Source of the DNA: Taenia hydatigena
Taxonomy: Eukaryota > Platyhelminthes > Cestoda > Cyclophyllidea > Taeniidae
Assembly (NCBI GenBank): GCA_036345935.2
Contig: JADWOT020000003.1
Location: 11,547,091-11,611,090, forward strand
Direction of reading: 5' to 3'
Length of the DNA stretch: 64,000 bases
Part shown: piece by piece, positions 24,985-35,240 of the stretch
Numbering within the stretch: the stretch's first letter is position 1
Layout: each line of letters begins with the position of its first letter
Notes under the pieces: generated by a model
The model's database searches: none
Told to the model about the DNA's origin: nothing
Seen by the model: only the letters and a program-made list of their open reading frames with translations
Position numbers and translations under genes: made by a program

Positions 24985-25254
24985 ATGAGCCAGAGGACGA
25001 GTCACGACAAGCGACTTCGAATCGATGTCCGTCGAGATGAAGAATTGGTACACAAATTCAGGCCAATTCACTCACCACAGCTGTACTGCAAGGTTCATCG
25101 CCTTTATGGCAAAGACTTGGTCAGAATGATGAAAGTTCTGTCACCTAATACCTGCTTTGTCCGCACCACACTGCTCCGATTTAAACCATTATTCTGCGAC
25201 TCTGCAAGGGCAGATCGCCGATCAGATGCGAAAGTGAAGTTTGCACACTTATGA
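24985..25254 (+). CDS. ATG frame of 89 codons, unknown
   Basis: Encodes a basic protein beginning MSQRTSHDKRLRIDVRRDEE with later KVHRLYGKDLVRMMK. No domain, signal peptide or membrane segment is recognised. It sits 40 bp after the previous ATG frame (24739-24945) and 83 bp before the next (25338-25532), all on the same strand. Codon third positions are not strongly biased. The mirror copy is at 20945-21214. It may be chance, since similar-length frames occur at random in this composition. Confidence 0.18.
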   Translation: MSQRTSHDKRLRIDVRRDEELVHKFRPIHSPQLYCKVHRLYGKDLVRMMKVLSPNTCFVRTTLLRFKPLFCDSARADRRSDAKVKFAHL

Positions 25255-25337
25255 CTGAAAGGAACCTACCCGGTAGTGCATATAAGGACACTCAACAAAA
25301 GCAGTACCTAGGCTGGGGCTAATGAGACGAGGCATTA

Positions 25338-25532
25338 ATGCAATACTTTGGTTGTTGGGAGAGATCGCTGAGAGACCATGAGGCAGCCATTGCAAACACT
25401 GTGATGGGGGTCGCGTCAGAATTTATGGGGGCAGAAGGGAGGAAGTATCTCGTCCACCCCGTGTTAGCACTGAAATCCATTAGCTCTGACCTATTCGTTC
25501 AAAGGACTACAAGACAGAAGGCAAGGCGATAA
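25338..25532 (+). CDS. ATG frame of 64 codons, unknown
   Basis: Translation starts MQYFGCWERSLRDHEAAIAN and ends with a basic tail (QRTTRQKARR). No family recognised. The mirror copy is at 20667-20861. The same caution applies as for the neighbouring frame: both copies are kept alike by near-identity of the arms. Confidence 0.17.
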   Translation: MQYFGCWERSLRDHEAAIANTVMGVASEFMGAEGRKYLVHPVLALKSISSDLFVQRTTRQKARR

Positions 25533-26420
25533 TCGGGAAACTCGCCACATCTTTATTCGTTGTGTAAATCTATGCCGCGTTGAATGCACCCTTGGTGTGA
25601 GAGGTGGGAAGGAACTTAGAACATCCTATGTGATGATTGTCGCATTCACCGAAGACGACAGAAGCCACTATTCTATTTTCAATTTGTAACAAACCCGCCA
25701 TCCTGCTTAAGGGCAGCTTTTCAATTCTAATGTTTATTACATGATGCTTAAGCGTAATTCCTCCTAAAATGGATACTCTAAAGGTTGAGCAGTATTCGAT
25801 CCCTTATTTAATTGTCCGCAAATATTTCACAGATGTATGCAAATCTTTCTATGAATCCTCTTTTAACAATGAACTGCTCGCTGTTTTATATATTTGCGTC
25901 GACTTTTTGGCCTGAGCTTTTTTGTGCGTTTGCGTATGTTTAGGATTAGGAAGGTATTTAATTGAACGTTTCTATCTCGGCAGTTTCAAGGTCACTGACC
26001 ATGTTTAGTATCTTGTCTGTCGGTAAGGTGAGTGGGTTGCGTGTTTTAGTTGCGGCGTTATTTTGGAAAATTAGAATCTGTTGGCCTCGGGTTGAAAAGA
26101 ACTGTTGAATTCCAGGCCTCAATTGGTGTCAAAGATGGTCTGATCTTAAGGATGACAACGGCGTACCTGTCTGTGGTGGTGCGTCTAATAAGCTCCGAGG
26201 CATTACAGAAAAATTGTCAAATTTGAGGTTTGACCTTTCTACTGGTCTCCAATTTGTGGTGATGAGAATGGGTTTCTGCCCAGGAAATGGCATGATCAGT
26301 GTTGTGTTTTGATGAATCAGTTGTTAATCCTTTTCCCGAAGTCTTCACAAATGCAATGTGGCAGCCGCATTACCCAAATTGCTGCAATAACCATATTAGT
26401 AGAATCGGTCGTGCTCATTG

Positions 26421-26545
26421 GACGCGGATTCGGTTGAGGTGCCCTCCGGAGGGGTGCTTGAGTACTTTTCTTCCATTTATGAGCAGAATGTCGTCGCCTT
26501 CAGCTTCAGCAGGCGCGATCTGAATAAGCCTAAGCCAAGGTCGTG
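26421..26545 (+). pseudogene. Fragment with FSS...RRDL.KPKPR, right copy
   Basis: The plus strand reads DADSVEVPSGG, EYFSSIYEQ, VVAFSFSRRDL and KPKPRS before TGA. The same motif string survives in a much more diverged copy at 10690-10870 (minus). After the stop, a further similar stretch (ERDFDV against DRDVNV) continues in both, so the stop and a one-base shift are probably lesions in an older reading frame. Function unknown. Confidence 0.4.
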
Positions 26546-28524
26546 AACATTCTGCTGCGAACGGGACTTCGACGTGCATTCTACGCGATCGTCACACTAA
26601 ATGTCTATCCCTCGGGTTGATCGATACTGCTTCTTGAATACTCAGCCTGTTCCTGCGGATACGAGGATGTTTTTCGGATGGAATATTTGTTGGCGCAGGT
26701 GATGGGTGGGTGCGACTATTGAATTGTGCTGCGAGAAATGGAGATGACTGAACAAATGAAGCGGCATACCAGTAATATTTCCTCGGGGTGCAAAGGACAG
26801 GTGTTTCGTTAAGGCTGTGCCACCGCTGAATGTCGTTTTGGCAAGCAGCGTTCGCTGATGGATTTTTGCCGAAACTGTTGGGAGTCTGCAAAGTAGGGTG
26901 CAAGCGGTGCCGTGTCGTGACCCCTGTGTTGTGATGTGGTGGGCAAAAGGGGCCAAGTCAATGAGTGTGAAGATTGTGGATAGATGATGGAGGAAGGAAC
27001 TTGCCAATTCATAGGTGCGTATAAATGCACATTTTTATGCACATCTGTAAAGTTTCCACTTGTACATACTGTTTACTTGCTGTTTATCTACTTTGATGAG
27101 GTGTGACGCCTGACTGCGAAGCGTAGTCTTTGCATTAAGCCGCAGTCACTGCCTGTTGAACGCTGACTTAGGAAGGACTAACTGTGCCTCCTCTTACCAT
27201 TTTGTTTTCCACATGTTTCACTCGTTTGCTGCCATCAGTTGTATAGGTGCTTTCACCCAGCACTGGTATACGTGAAGTATTGGCTGCTATGACTTTTGCG
27301 CATTTTGTTTTGTTTTTTCCGGTCAGATGGGTAGGTGGCGCACGTTTGTCGATCACTTGTATTGTCATGGAGGCCTAAATTGGGCAGGCTGTACTTAGCG
27401 GGAATCAATGAGTCTGCATGTGTTTTTTGAGAAGTTTGATTGAGATAAGTTGTTGGTGGCTATTACAAAGTGTACTAAATTTGTTTTACTGGATTGAGTG
27501 TACTGGATGTTGCTAGGTAAGAGAGATTGATTTGCGTCATGCTGCGTGTGAGCTTCTGCGACGGACTGCAGGCATTGCTTCTGAATAAGTGTAATCCCAT
27601 CCACGTTGGGATGGTAGCATTTATGTTGGGTACTCTTACATTAAGTAAGTATATTATACTTAAACTCCTGGTGGCTAGAAATCTTGCTGCTGCTGTACTT
27701 CTTATAATTGTTTTGCGGTTTTGTCAGGACTATCTCGTTGGTTTGTGCGCACTTCAGGTGCACTTAGATTTTCCTGATTATTAGGCAATTTCTTTGGTCC
27801 CTTCTGCTAATGTTTATTTTTAAATGGGAGAAAAGGCAGGACAGAGGACGCGACATTGAGCGAATCCGACTGTTTATTGTTCCCTGCCCAAGCTACCAAA
27901 CTATGCACATCTATCATTGTCAGAAGAAGCATCTGGGGATGTCTGCCTCCGAATTGCTGATGAACGAAGTGTTTATGGGAAACGTAATGTCACGATGATG
28001 ACTTTGAAGACGACCCACTAACTATCTTGGCTTGTTCACTTCTCCTGTAGCAATGTAGTAGTCCCGACGTAGTCCTTCTCCCCACTCTTTCCCCTTAGGC
28101 GTGTAGTAATTAGCATTGGCTTTAACCGTTTTGCTTTTGGGCTAATAGTTGGCTGACAGGTAGTGGGGACAGACAAAAGTGTAGGCTCGCCACATTAATA
28201 TTCTTGACGGCTGGTGATCAGTAGACGTCCCTCAAGACGCGGGTGGATGTGCACTGGCAAGTGTTGAGCTTCTTCTGATTCTTTATTCACGTTCTTTAAC
28301 TCACCTGTTGATTTGGTTATTTGGTTGGTAAGGTTTTTGTTAGATGGACAGGCGAAGGTGAGGCAATATGTATGTTTCACTGTCTATGGATCTATTCCTC
28401 TGCTTATCTCCATTCGTTTTACTTTAGCGATATAATGTGGCGTTGGAACGTTTGTGCGGTCCTGCTTGATCTGAGCGAGCTTGTTGCAATCACTCCATCT
28501 TAGTCAAAACATCTAACTGTCGGA

Positions 28525-29860
28525 GGTGCTAAAATCAACACTTCTCCGATGCCTTCGTGACGAGTGGTTTTGGAGAGCATTGCTTCACTTCGATTACACT
28601 ATTGCTACTAATAACGCTTAGGCTGGAAGTTGTTCCTAGCTGGAGGAAATGGAATGCTTTGCACTGTTCAGCTGCCTTATGCACAGTACATGTTCTGCTG
28701 TTTTTTAGAGCACGCGCACACACACGTTTGGTCTATTGCAGTAACATCTATTGTCTTGGGCTGCTGCCATGCGCGTGTCTAATGCAGCGGAGCTGTGGGT
28801 GCATTAGGTATCGGGGAGGGTGGAAGGGGATACCGCCGTCATAGACATGTCCACGGTTTGGTGCGTACGGTCCCTTAACCGTATGTTCTAGCAGTTGACG
28901 ATATTGGGCGTTATTAAAATCCCTCGATTGCCCATTTACACCCTTGTTCTTTGTACATAAAATTGGTCGGTCATCTAGGAGAGGTTTGGAGGCAGAGGCT
29001 GGGTGAGGAGGTAAAGTCAGTGTCGGTTGTCTGATGACCTGGCTGCCGCTCTGTATATCTCAATCACTCTGTCAGCCAACCTATCAACACTCTCAAATGT
29101 CTATTGTTTCATCTACCGATCTATTTCTCTGCCCATTCTTTTATTTGCGGAATGTGTAGTGGCCAATTGCGGCAGCATGCGATAGATATGTGAGACTGAT
29201 CGAGATGAACTTGTTTACATTGTTCAAAGAAGGTATTTACATGGTGGAAAATGCATCGCTTTGAATGACAGAGACGTTAGAGGAAGGCACCTTACTCATC
29301 CGGATATGAAGCTATCTGGGAGGATAGATAAATTACTTAATTTGCTAGTCTTTGCACCGACTAAAGTTAAGAGAGGGAGGCAGGCGTCAATTAAGGTGCC
29401 TCTAAGAATGCAAGTTTTGCTGAAGATGATGTGTAGCGATGTTGGAAGGCTAGCTGGATCACATTAGGCGTCATGTCAGTGCAGAACTGTGTCGGTGTTC
29501 TTTCTTATGCTCCCGAAGCCGTTTTCCTACGAAGTGCAGGTAATAGCAATCATTTTGACCACGCATAGCGCCTGTAGCACAAGGTTTAAGCGTCAAGCAA
29601 GGGATTGCGCAAAACAGTGTTGGCTGTTTGGTTGTTCAAAACCACCAGACGCAGACGAAATAGTCGCGTGACTCATCATTATGGCCTTATCCATAGATTT
29701 GGTCTCAGTCACGGGGACACGGGACCCATAATGGGGATAAACATTGTCAATCGACATCTTTCTCAAGGGTTGCGTCGTTATTCATCAGGGGATCTACAAC
29801 TCAGTCAGTACCTACTTACAGAACTGCCGGACTCAACCAGGGATGATTAAATCGAAATGT
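28525..29860. other. Segment present only in the right arm
   Basis: No counterpart between 17560 and 17640 on the left. The plus-strand frame at 29261-29467 includes HPDMKLSGRIDKLLNLLV, weakly reminiscent of the RAD54 segment (LSGK..VLD.LL) that normally lies upstream of the motor lobe found at 30.6 kb. If real, the left arm lost it by deletion. The match is short and not proof. Confidence 0.45.
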
Positions 29861-30571
29861 GTTAATCACAGGAGCCACGACTGTGGCGTTTTTACGATTG
29901 ACTTCTGCGTTATTGCTTCTTCCCACTCTGCCACCGGTTCTATTTTTAATGGAACGCATGAGATGACTCCTTCATTTTAGTGTGGTGGGCTCTCTTATCA
30001 TCGTTAGAATGGTTAACAAATTCATTGTGCTGTTCTCCCCACTTTCATGAGTTTGTTATTTGTGAAGGAAGGTTAAAAGTGGCTGCTTGGCGAGGTAGGG
30101 TCTCTTGTCCCATGTTAGCTTGCGAAGAGTAAACATCATCCCATTAAGAGGCTCTTAGTGGAGCGTTGGAGTTTTCGCGTTTTTGACTAAACTATAACGT
30201 GCAAAGTCAAGTAGGTTGGCAATTTCCTCAAAAGGTGGGTTTTTCAACGATTCTGCTAAGCCGCCTCTTTGCACTGTTTCATTTGGTTCTTGGGGCTCTT
30301 CTTCGCTCATTTAAAATCCTCTTTTTCTGATAGTATGCAAAGAACAGGCAGACATTTTGTTTCGGTTATTTGGTTTATAAGGGAATTTTGGCGTAGATTC
30401 ATTCTTCCCGTCTTTAAGCTTGTGATTAATTCACCAGTAGGTTCAAGCTTTTTATCTTTATATAACACCTGAAATTTAACATTTTTTATCGATCTAGCTT
30501 CAAGTTTTTTGCAGCATCTTTTTCCTGTGCCACGTGTGTTGTTGTCCACAACCTATGCATCCGTGGCACAG

Positions 30572-30963
30572 TCGCCAGAGTTTGTCTTCACATAGAGCAG
30601 CAAAACGGGTGGTTGTGGTCTGCATTTCATTAGTGCAAATGGTCTGGTGATGTTTGATCTCGATTGGGATCCAGCTGACGACTACCAGACCGCAGTGCGT
30701 GTGTATAGTGATGTACACAAGGGACAGTTCCACACCTATCGCGTCAAATCGGTTCTATAAATATCCCGGTTGTGATGTCCTTTTTGTTGCGCATAATGGA
30801 GGATAGGATGCTGTAATAGCAGGCGCACCCGAAGACATTGAGCACTTGTGAAGTGGAGTTAATGGGGAAGGTGGAGGGACGCTTTGGTCTTGCTGAGCTG
30901 AATGAGCTCCTTGCATGTTACTCAGGGACTGCTCCTGACATGCCTGACAGATTGGTCGTAAAG
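30572..30963 (+). pseudogene. RAD54L: RAD54-like SNF2 translocase fragment, right copy
   Basis: The better preserved of the two copies. It reads SPEFVFT-stop-SSKTGGCGLHF, ISANGLVMFDLDWDPADD (motif V, canonical GCGLNL..ANRLV.FD.DWNP), QTAVRV and GQFHTYR (motif VI). After a probable mini-intron beginning GTCAAA it continues IMEDRM, two stops, QAHPKTLSTCEVEL, GRFGLAELNELL and DMPDRL. The KALSSC-type block and the LGELxELF block are characteristic of RAD54 rather than SNF2 proteins in general. The exon ends at 30963 before GTGATT, a weaker donor than the GTAAGT of the left copy. Stops at TAG before SSK and TAG before QAH are shared with the left copy. Motifs I-IV are not visible nearby. Confidence 0.87.
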
Positions 30964-31045
30964 GTGATTTCTCTTTCCTTCATTGCCCTCCAAAAGAAGG
31001 AAGAATTTTGAGCTCATTCGTGTTCTCTCTGAGCTAACTTTACTT

Positions 31046-32300
31046 GGTTGTGAGAAGAAGGCATTCGAAGCAGATGCAGACCGCGACTATCAGTCACTGA
31101 ACTTAATCGGGTCCGGCATGCTGAAATATAAAAGTGTTACTAATGTCAATTAAGCAGCGTCATTGGAGATTACAATGCATTTTGAAAGAAACAGCAATAG
31201 GAGGAGCAAACAAGCCTGCCGATTAAGACACCCATTGAGCCCATCCGCTAAAAACGAATTCAGGAGCCACTTATGATTATGAGGTGCACTTCAATACAAA
31301 GGAATACTTCTCATCAAGTTATAAAATTATTGAAACTAAAAGTCGGGAATTGTCTGCATTATCGTGACTAAATGGAGTGAAGAGAAGCCTGAGAAGACGT
31401 CTCGAGCATGCCGCTCCTCCATCGGCGTCGAATGGATTCTAAGATCCATCGGCGAGGCTGAAATATTCAAGTTCTAGCTAGTCGTAAGAAAGGAGAAATG
31501 GAAGTACTTAAATTCGATTGGCGACACACAAACCACGTTTATAAAAAGAATCTTTGCATTAAAGTAGCGTCGATTTGGGACAACACACCAGTATTTGTTA
31601 GGTTAGTCGTCCGAAATCTTATACTGAAGAACTCCAAATGGCGAATGAATGTCTCAGTCATCAAGTTTGATTAAAATAACCTCTGCTTGCATGATGAAGA
31701 ATAATTACCATGACCCTTTTAAGCATACAAAACGCATTCGGTGGTGAGGCTAGATAACTCCACTGCCGGCTGACCCACTTGCAAGCAAGCCAATCAAACG
31801 ACGGCTCATCATGCATTTGAGCATGTCACCCACAACCTGCCACTTTTCCCTGTTGCCAAATAGATAAAATATACACTTATAGCCATAGGCATGATCACCG
31901 AATTTACTGTAATCATTGCGTTGCAAATGTTTCAGCTCACTGATCGAGGTGTAAACTAGCAGTCTGGAAGTTTGCATCTCAACGATATCCTTGCCGTCTT
32001 CAGATGTGAAAGCAGATTAGAGGTAAGAATTAACCAGTTGCTCAGCTTTTATGGGAAACTCTCAGGGTACGTTTGAGCCAAATTTTTTTTTGCCTCACTT
32101 CTCGTGCTCACTTGGTTGTGGGAAATGCTACATTTTATAAAGTGTTCTAGCATTCACAAAAGTACAATTAAACTTACCTAACCACCAGCCGTAATTGACT
32201 GCATAATATGTGGGTCATAAATACATTTCCACCCTCCCATTATCCAGCGATCATTGCTCAGAGCACTGCTCACCATCACTATTAAATAACTTTTTCGCAG
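31046..32300. repeat. Palindrome 1, outermost right-arm block
   Basis: Inverted partner of 8208-9470, here directly adjoining the diverged arm with no 6.8 kb segment between. Ends at about 32300, some 15 bp before the start of the second inverted duplication. Confidence 0.9.
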
Positions 32301-32518
32301 AAATCTTCTCTTCGAGCAGCAATGGGAAGCTACGTATCAATTTTTTACAGCTTAAGGCTGCAGTCACCACTGTGAATAGAGCAGAGATTAATCACTTACT
32401 AATCAGCATACCTCGACATGCATTTCGACTGCTTCCACTTTCGATTTGATGTTTCAATTCTACCCTCACACAGTGCACGCTCCAAATCACTTATATGGGG
32501 CGACACTGTGAGGCTATT

Positions 32519-32848
32519 TTAACAATGCAATTCAATATAGCCGTATGAGGAAGGCAGAACGTTTTGGCCTTTGCAGTCAGGGTGTGTAAGCTGGAAGCAA
32601 AATGAGTGATAATGCGGTGAAGTGACTTTTGAGGTGGGTGGAAATTCGACGAGTGGTACGGTGGGAGTGGTTATAACAGCACCGTTTACAGTGTGATAGT
32701 TGATGGTGAGGCTGACACCCGAGTGAGGAGTGAATCCATGGCTAATGAGTTCGTTGTGTGGTTTTCGGCGAAGGTTGTGGGAGGAGGGCGAAAGCGGATG
32801 CTCCACGATTGTAATATCACCGTGATTGATTGTTTCCAGGCGATGCAA
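32519..32848 (-). CDS. Open frame, intact here, frameshifted in the partner
   Basis: About 110 codons open (further upstream to about 32880) with HRLETINHGDITIVEHPL, SGVSLTINYHTVNGAVITT and SSYGYIELHC before TAA. No ATG begins the frame, so if real it is a 3' exon. The partner at 56.72-57.09 kb (plus) is one base shorter in a C/T-rich stretch (left GCCCTCCTCCC on the minus strand, right GCCCCCTCCC), which shifts its frame. The C-terminal part is loosely like a beta-rich extracellular domain, but I cannot assign it. Confidence 0.25.
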   Translation of the reverse strand: MHRLETINHGDITIVEHPLSPSSHNLRRKPHNELISHGFTPHSGVSLTINYHTVNGAVITTPTVPLVEFPPTSKVTSPHYHSFCFQLTHPDCKGQNVLPSSYGYIELHC

Positions 32849-33369
32849 GTGGAACCACGCCCCACTGTATGTCGATGTACGTAACCAGCTCTAGTGTTTC
32901 GTCCTCCTTTTTCCTCATTCAAAATCTCTTATAATCCATTCACCAAAGTATACAATAAAACAAGAAAGATCGAGCACTAAAATAGGTTATCTCCCAATTT
33001 TCAATCGATGTGCTGTAAATTGCTATTGCGCTCACCAGTCCGCTTCTCTATAATGCTGCATTTTAAATGTTGCAAGCTTAAAAATGTTGCATTGTAAGCC
33101 TACGGTGAGAAAGGCTGTAGTAATTTATTGAGCAAAATACGACCAAATGTATTGTTTTTTTTTTCGAAATAATCCAAAATTTGAATAAACTCATTGCCGT
33201 CATGGCATGTGAGACGATATGTTAGTTTTGGAAGTAAAGGCATGCAAAATAGTTGTACAGGTATTCCTAATTTTATCACGTTATGTACTTTGAATGAATA
33301 CCGAACAGGCTGCATGAGTTGACCGGATTGTACAATTCGGCCAGTAGGTTTGAGCTATGTTAAGAATGA

Positions 33370-33594
33370 TTGAAGAGTTGTTTCTTTGCTCGTGTGGATT
33401 CAGACTTTGCATATAAAACGGAATATGCGGGAAGAAATGTATTGGGCTGTCGAGCCTGCAAAAGTAATATTGCAAGGGTCATTAGGAATACGGCTTTCAT
33501 TCAATGCAATCGATGGATGAATGAATTTGGCATCGCTGCAGTTTCATGTTCAAGAAATCCAAACTATCTCAAGTGCTTGGTGTGCTACACCTAG
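33370..33594 (+). CDS. Open frame with CxxC, duplicated
   Basis: Contains FARVDSDFAYKTEYAGRNVL, GCRACKSN and AFIQCNRWMNEFG. The partner on the minus strand at 56068-56301 reads FARVDLDFAFKTERARRNVL, GCRRCKSN and AFIQCIRWMNEFG, so the frame stays open in both copies. Many differences change residues, so purifying selection is not evident. Cys pairs might bind metal. Family unknown. Confidence 0.25.
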   Translation: MKSCFFARVDSDFAYKTEYAGRNVLGCRACKSNIARVIRNTAFIQCNRWMNEFGIAAVSCSRNPNYLKCLVCYT

Positions 33595-33657
33595 GCAAAT
33601 TGAAATTCGAACATCAGGAGGAGGTTTGGGAGGTGTGAGGGGCGAATAGTTTTCAGC

Positions 33658-33948
33658 TTGCCGGTAATAATGTCAGAAGTAATGCGGACAATTCGGACAC
33701 TGCTTGATTTGCTCAAAATTGGTCTGGATATTAAGGAGCATTATCCGAACATACCGTTTGGGCTGCGTTTTATTGTTGATGTGAGATCAAGCCAACTGGG
33801 CATAGCGAAGCGAGCTGATTGCTTTATGAGAACACATTCCCGAACATATTCTGCAGAGCAGTCGATTTTGGTAGTGCTTACTCCTGTAGGACCAGTGCCT
33901 TCAGCAACCTCGAAGCCTGGGGTAGGTTTGCCAGATTGGATGTTGTGA
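33658..33948 (+). CDS. Open frame intact on left arm, broken on right
   Basis: Ninety-six codons; internal ATG at MSEVMRTIRTLLDLLKIGLD, then EHYPNIPFGLRFIVD and SAEQSILVVLTPVGPVPS. The inverted copy at about 55.69-55.98 kb has TAA in place of the Tyr codon after EH and a second stop near the end (PD-stop instead of PDW). Either the left copy is the functional one or both are decaying. It lies 63 bp downstream of the CxxC frame on the same strand and could be an exon of the same gene. Function unknown. Confidence 0.28.
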   Translation: MPVIMSEVMRTIRTLLDLLKIGLDIKEHYPNIPFGLRFIVDVRSSQLGIAKRADCFMRTHSRTYSAEQSILVVLTPVGPVPSATSKPGVGLPDWML

Positions 33949-35055
33949 GTGGCGTTAAGTTGTAAGTGTTTGACGTCTCAATGGAGGGCATTTCATGCAG
34001 TTTAACGCTGTTTTGTAAAAGTAGGTGTTAAAGTGTTGATTGGTGCTGCTGGCTTCTAACAGACAGATTTCGCTTGTCCTCCAGTGCTGGACCTTACTTT
34101 TACCTTGTCTGTTGACTATTGTAGGAAGGCGGGAATGGGGATGCGATGTCGTTGGTGGGGTAATGCCGATGCTCCGTCCTTCTACAAGCAGGGCGCCAAA
34201 CTGTGGACGAGAGCGTCGGTCTGTGTGCTTGAGATTAACTCTTGTTTGGTGTCCGCAGACCCCGTCGCCAGTCTCAATGACATTGCGCACGCAATGCTCT
34301 TTGACAGGTTCACCCATCGTCTCTGACTATCGTTGTTGCCGTCTCATTGGTCGCTGGGCGCCCTGTTCCCTTTCCGCTACTGCAACCAACACTGTCGCTC
34401 TTGCTCAGGGTTCCTTGCGTGTTTGCAAGACGTACCACTACATCCTCGTCCTGCATGTTTTGGGCGTCTTTCCGTGTCTTATTCAGCATTGGTGTTTATG
34501 CCTCATGGTTGGTGAGCATTCGTCACATCTGTTTTCCTTTGCGCTGCTTCCATTGTTTAACGAGGTTTGGTTAGTTTGTGTGAGATTGTTCTTATTGCTA
34601 GGCGTAGCGTTGTTTCTCACTTTGCCTCAAAACGAAGTGGTTTGGCTAAGATTGCGAATTGGTGGAGAAAGATTGCTCCCAAGGGATAGTTGTTGCCGTC
34701 ATTTTTTGAAAGGCAGTTAAACTTGTCAAATCTTCGGTGCTGGTTGTGGTGTTCTCAGGAGAATTGAACATCTGCCTCGTGGTAGTCATATTTATCTCTA
34801 AGGCTGATAAGGAAGAAAGTGGAGCATAAAGTATGACGTTTTGCCTGCTAGGCGAAGGGACAAGTGGGAAGTGCGGCTACATTTGTTTACTGAGTAGTGG
34901 AGTGCTTCCACGGGGACCTTTGATACAAGGACGCGGGTGTGACACTGCGCCACCTCACTGCCAATGCCATGGTTCTTGGTAGTTCATTGCTCACTGCGGT
35001 GGGTGCGTCACTCCTAGAAGTTGGTGTCCATTGGTTTATTTTGCAGGCAGTCCAC

Positions 35056-35125
35056 CTATTAATGCAAGATAGATTTGAAGGTTATTTCGAATTTTGTCAA
35101 ACTGCTTTGCAGGATCGTTTAATCT
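35056..35125 (-). CDS. Candidate 70-nt exon, conserved in both arms
   Basis: Both copies have a pyrimidine-rich acceptor (left GTTTCTCTCAG, right GTTTCTTTCAG) and a GT donor (ATAG|GTGGAC). The exon encodes RLNDPAKQFDKIRNNLQIYL; the right copy (54958-55027, plus) differs by K to E. Equal length and preserved splice signals favour a real exon, but neither neighbouring exon is certain. Confidence 0.28.
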
Positions 35126-35240
35126 CTGAGAGAAACGTGTAGCGTACATGATAGTGCTGACTGGTTGTTTTACATGACTTTGTTCTGACCTATCGTGAGT
35201 ACTTTCTTTCCAAGATGAATCAATGTCCCTTTGGTTCATT

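Larger units (their letters stand above)
23151..27593. repeat. Palindrome 1 core, right arm (4443 bp)
   Basis: Near-perfect inverted copy of 18606-23045. Several ATG frames lie in the outward (plus) direction: 24739-24945, 24985-25254, 25338-25532 and 26299-26523. None is recognisable. The plus strand is also the coding direction of the RAD54 pseudogene further out. Confidence 0.97.
27594..31045. repeat. Palindrome 1, diverged part of right arm
   Basis: Inverted homology to 16241-18605, interrupted by about 1.3 kb (28525-29860) absent on the left. It carries the right RAD54 pseudogene. Confidence 0.9.

Noticed and set aside
18606..27593. Palindrome as pure assembly artefact
   Set aside because: Arms have genuine differences, and the more diverged outer arms continue collinearly with independent indels, which a duplicated contig would not show. 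Long reads are still needed.
34040..34720. 226-codon plus-strand frame without ATG
   Set aside because: Its middle part (34065-34526) is missing from the right arm and the rest has no motif. The start codon is not ATG, and the hydrophobic tail is an expected product of this T-rich strand.
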